Shown here piece by piece: positions 6,243 to 8,154 of a DNA stretch of 8,154 nucleotides. The position numbers and the translations under genes were made by a program. A model generated the notes under the pieces. The model saw only the letters and a list, made by a program, of their open reading frames with translations. It did not search any database and had not been told where the DNA came from. Source of the stretch: Verrucomicrobiia bacterium (lineage in GTDB: Bacteria > Verrucomicrobiota > Verrucomicrobiae > Limisphaerales > UBA11358); assembly GCA_030042375.1 (NCBI GenBank), contig JASHZU010000105.1, positions 1-8,154 of the forward strand, read 5' to 3'. The stretch's first letter is position 1, and each line of letters begins with the position of its first letter.

Positions 6243-6303
6243 ATAGAGGGTATTTAAATTTAGCGAGGATTATAGAGCGGCGTGGGACCCGCAGACATCC
6301 TAA

Positions 6304-8154
6304 TTATGGACCTTTAGCGTGGGAAAGTTCGAGCCGCTTTTTTTCGAGGTAATCTTTCAATTGCGGGAGAACCGTTTCCATTTGATCAATGAATTTATTG
6401 GCGTCGCCGACACCCAACTGCTGAACCAGGGGCAGCGCCTGCAGGCCAGCTTGTTGGACCCAGTAGGGATCGGCGCTTTCGCCGTCGCGAAGATTTTTCC
6501 CAAAGAAGACGTCGAGATAGTTGTTTAGCGCGGATTGAAGGAGCGCGGTTTGGTTTACGGGATCGAGGGCGGCACGTTTCTCATAAACCAGACCGATGCC
6601 GACCTGAGCCTGGCTGCGCTCGGTAACAGCGGCGGCTGACGAATTGGTGACCTGGCCATAGGCGTCTGCGGCATTGGTATAATAGCTAGGCGACTGGGCG
6701 GCGAGCTGCATATAACAATTGCCGATTTCGCCCCAGGCGAGAGCTGCCTGTTCACTGCCAGGGTAGAGCTGGCAAACTCCTTCCTGAAAAATGGTAATGG
6801 CCTGTTTGTAATTGGCGAAAGGATTGTTGGTATCCGATGAAGGCTGCAGCATTTGGACGTCGCCATAGGCGAACCAGGCCTGCGCGCTCAAGGTGTCCCA
6901 ATCCTGCGGATCCGTGGCATAAATCGGCGGAGTATTGGTTATTTCAATTATTTTTGCAAAATAGTCTTTCGCATCATCATAGCCTTGCCATCCCATGGCG
7001 GCACGGCCGGCCATGAGCATGGCTGGATAGGCGAGGGTGGAGTCAGGCCAGTTTTGAAAGACCATCTCATAATTTTGCTCGGCGATCGCCCAATCACCCT
7101 GGCCCGAATAATAATCTCCCAGCCACCACTGAACGACGGGTGTCAGGACGGCATTGGAGGGGTATTCTGCAAGAAAGTTTGTGAACAGGAGGAAGGAGGC
7201 TGTTTCCCGTCCCCCTTTGAAATTGGCCCAGGCACGGGCGTATTTAACTGCCGGCAACAGCTTGGCGTTATCCTTGAACCGTTCAATCCACGAATCATAA
7301 ATGGAAACGGCCGTGGTCCAATTGGTTTCCTGTTCGTAGGTCCGGGCAATGGCCAATTCTACATCCGGCGATTGTTCGGAGTTCGGAAAATCCTGCTCAA
7401 ATTGCTGGAAAAGCGCGCGAGCCGCCAGGGGGTCGTTCCAGTCTGACAGCGCCTCGCCTTCAATCAAGAGGCTGCTTTCCGCGACGGGGCTCATCGGATA
7501 AATTTTCAGGATTTTAGCGACCGCATTGGTGGCGCCTGAATGATCCTGCTCCTGGATAGAAATACGGAGCATCTGGTAAAGCGCCTGGGGCACGAGGGTT
7601 TGTTGCACAACAGGATAACCGGCAAAATCGTCCGCCACCGACTGATAATTCGTATAGGCGGCGGGCAAATTTGCCTGGCGAAATTGGGCGTCACCCAGCT
7701 TGAAATCCGCCACGGCCAAATCCACGGATGGCGGCAGCTTTTCTGTGGCGGCCTGAAAATCGGTGGCGCTATCAAGCCAGTTTGACTGGATCCAGAAGCA
7801 CCAGCCACGGTCCAAATAAGCCCGGCCCAGGAGCGGGCTGTTTGTAAAAGTGCCAATAAACTCATTGAAATACGATTGCGCCTGTACCAAATCATCATTT
7901 GTGGCTGAGCGCAGTTTGGCATAGTTCTTCAAGCACAACTCGCCCAGCGCCAGAACCACAGAGTCCATGGCCGGCGAATTGGTGAAACGGGATTGAAAGT
8001 TTTCGAGGGAAATTATCGCATTCGAGAAATTGTTTTGGCGGGCGGACAGTTCGGCAATTTTCAAGACGGCCTGCCGCTGCCAGCTTTCGGGGACGTTATT
8101 AGTGAGGTTTTCCCCATAAACGGAAACGGCGTCAGAAAGAGAGCCGTTTGTTTC
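6304..8154 (-). CDS. Large tetratricopeptide-repeat (TPR) protein, N-terminus outside the window
   Basis: The reading frame is open to the right edge, so 616 C-terminal residues are visible. The in-frame TTG at 8064 is not the start, because upstream codons continue without a stop (ending QRQAVLKIAEL). The protein is a chain of degenerate helix pairs with TPR spacing and the small/aromatic pattern of the family: AYLDRGWCFWIQSNWLDSA, FKLGDAQFRQANLPAAYTNYQ, AIARTYEQETNWTTAVSIY, WWLGDYYSGQGDWAIAEQNY, AMLMAGRAAMGWQGYDDA and AWGEIGNCYMQLA. Helix pairs are joined by Pro-Asn-Ser-type turns such as FPNSEQSPDVEL and WPDSTLAYPAM, the arrangement seen in YbgF/BamD-like outer-membrane-associated TPR proteins. 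The C-terminus is a charged helix (DYLEKKRLELSHAKGP). Function cannot be read from the sequence. A role as a periplasmic scaffold is plausible, but any signal peptide would be in the missing part. Confidence 0.85.
   Translation of the reverse strand, partial: ETNGSLSDAVSVYGENLTNNVPESWQRQAVLKIAELSARQNNFSNAIISLENFQSRFTNSPAMDSVVLALGELCLKNYAKLRSATNDDLVQAQSYFNEFIGTFTNSPLLGRAYLDRGWCFWIQSNWLDSATDFQAATEKLPPSVDLAVADFKLGDAQFRQANLPAAYTNYQSVADDFAGYPVVQQTLVPQALYQMLRISIQEQDHSGATNAVAKILKIYPMSPVAESSLLIEGEALSDWNDPLAARALFQQFEQDFPNSEQSPDVELAIARTYEQETNWTTAVSIYDSWIERFKDNAKLLPAVKYARAWANFKGGRETASFLLFTNFLAEYPSNAVLTPVVQWWLGDYYSGQGDWAIAEQNYEMVFQNWPDSTLAYPAMLMAGRAAMGWQGYDDAKDYFAKIIEITNTPPIYATDPQDWDTLSAQAWFAYGDVQMLQPSSDTNNPFANYKQAITIFQEGVCQLYPGSEQAALAWGEIGNCYMQLAAQSPSYYTNAADAYGQVTNSSAAAVTERSQAQVGIGLVYEKRAALDPVNQTALLQSALNNYLDVFFGKNLRDGESADPYWVQQAGLQALPLVQQLGVGDANKFIDQMETVLPQLKDYLEKKRLELSHAKGP

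Noticed and set aside
6243..6252. Minus-strand ATACCCTCTA as a second copy of the C-rich operator
   Set aside because: It lacks the symmetric GTATA/TATAC arms; the likeness is to half the core only.
6215..6265. Inverted repeat CGCTAAA / TTTAGCG around the erpA promoter
   Set aside because: The arms are 37 bases apart and only 7 bases long, and A/T-rich intergenic DNA gives such pairs by chance.
6853..7446. 197-codon open frame antisense to the TPR gene
   Set aside because: Low-complexity Gly/Ile/Arg composition and no domain; the opposite strand has a coherent TPR reading.
8062..8064. In-frame TTG as start of the TPR protein
   Set aside because: The frame stays open for 30 more codons to the window edge with TPR-like content, so the true start is outside.

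Overview
The window looks like a chromosomal segment of a Gram-negative bacterium with an outer membrane. It carries two outer-membrane porin genes with signal peptides and, on the complete one, a C-terminal Phe. Gene style hints at Verrucomicrobiota: OprB-type porins, a very long TPR protein rich in Thr-Asn-Ser turns, and mostly weak or absent Shine-Dalgarno sites. That placement is a guess from impression, not from a marker gene. I see no tRNA, rRNA, CRISPR array or insertion sequence.

Layout. Minus strand, left side: the 5' part of an OprB-like porin (1-356, cut by the window edge), a complete paralogous porin (522-1970) and mgtC (1980-2675). Transcription runs mgtC, then porin 1, then porin 2, and porin 2 also has its own promoter-like sequence. 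Plus strand: a small CsoR/RcnR/FrmR-family regulator (2819-3103), followed 10 nt later by mgtA, a P3B-type Mg2+ transport ATPase (3114-5786). Minus strand, right side: an A-type Fe-S carrier of ErpA type (5857-6204), convergent with mgtA across a shared hairpin, and a large TPR protein (6304 to beyond 8154) whose start lies outside the window.

How the genes fit together. The central block looks like a magnesium-starvation module arranged around one divergent control region (about 2715-2782). That region holds a C-rich operator of the CsoR/FrmR kind (GTATA and TATAC arms around CCCCTATCCCC). The operator overlaps a well-formed minus promoter for mgtC and porin 1 and a plus promoter candidate for the regulator and mgtA. 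MgtA would import Mg2+ across the inner membrane, MgtC would adjust energy metabolism during Mg2+ limitation, and the porins would let solute through the outer membrane.

The most unusual point is the regulator. It contains no cysteine, and the three positions that bind Cu(I) in CsoR (Cys-His-Cys) are Ser-Gln-Tyr. It is therefore unlikely to be a copper, nickel, sulfide or formaldehyde sensor of the known kinds. Its position beside mgtA and mgtC makes a Mg2+-related signal the natural hypothesis. The TPR protein and the Fe-S carrier are probably unrelated to this module.
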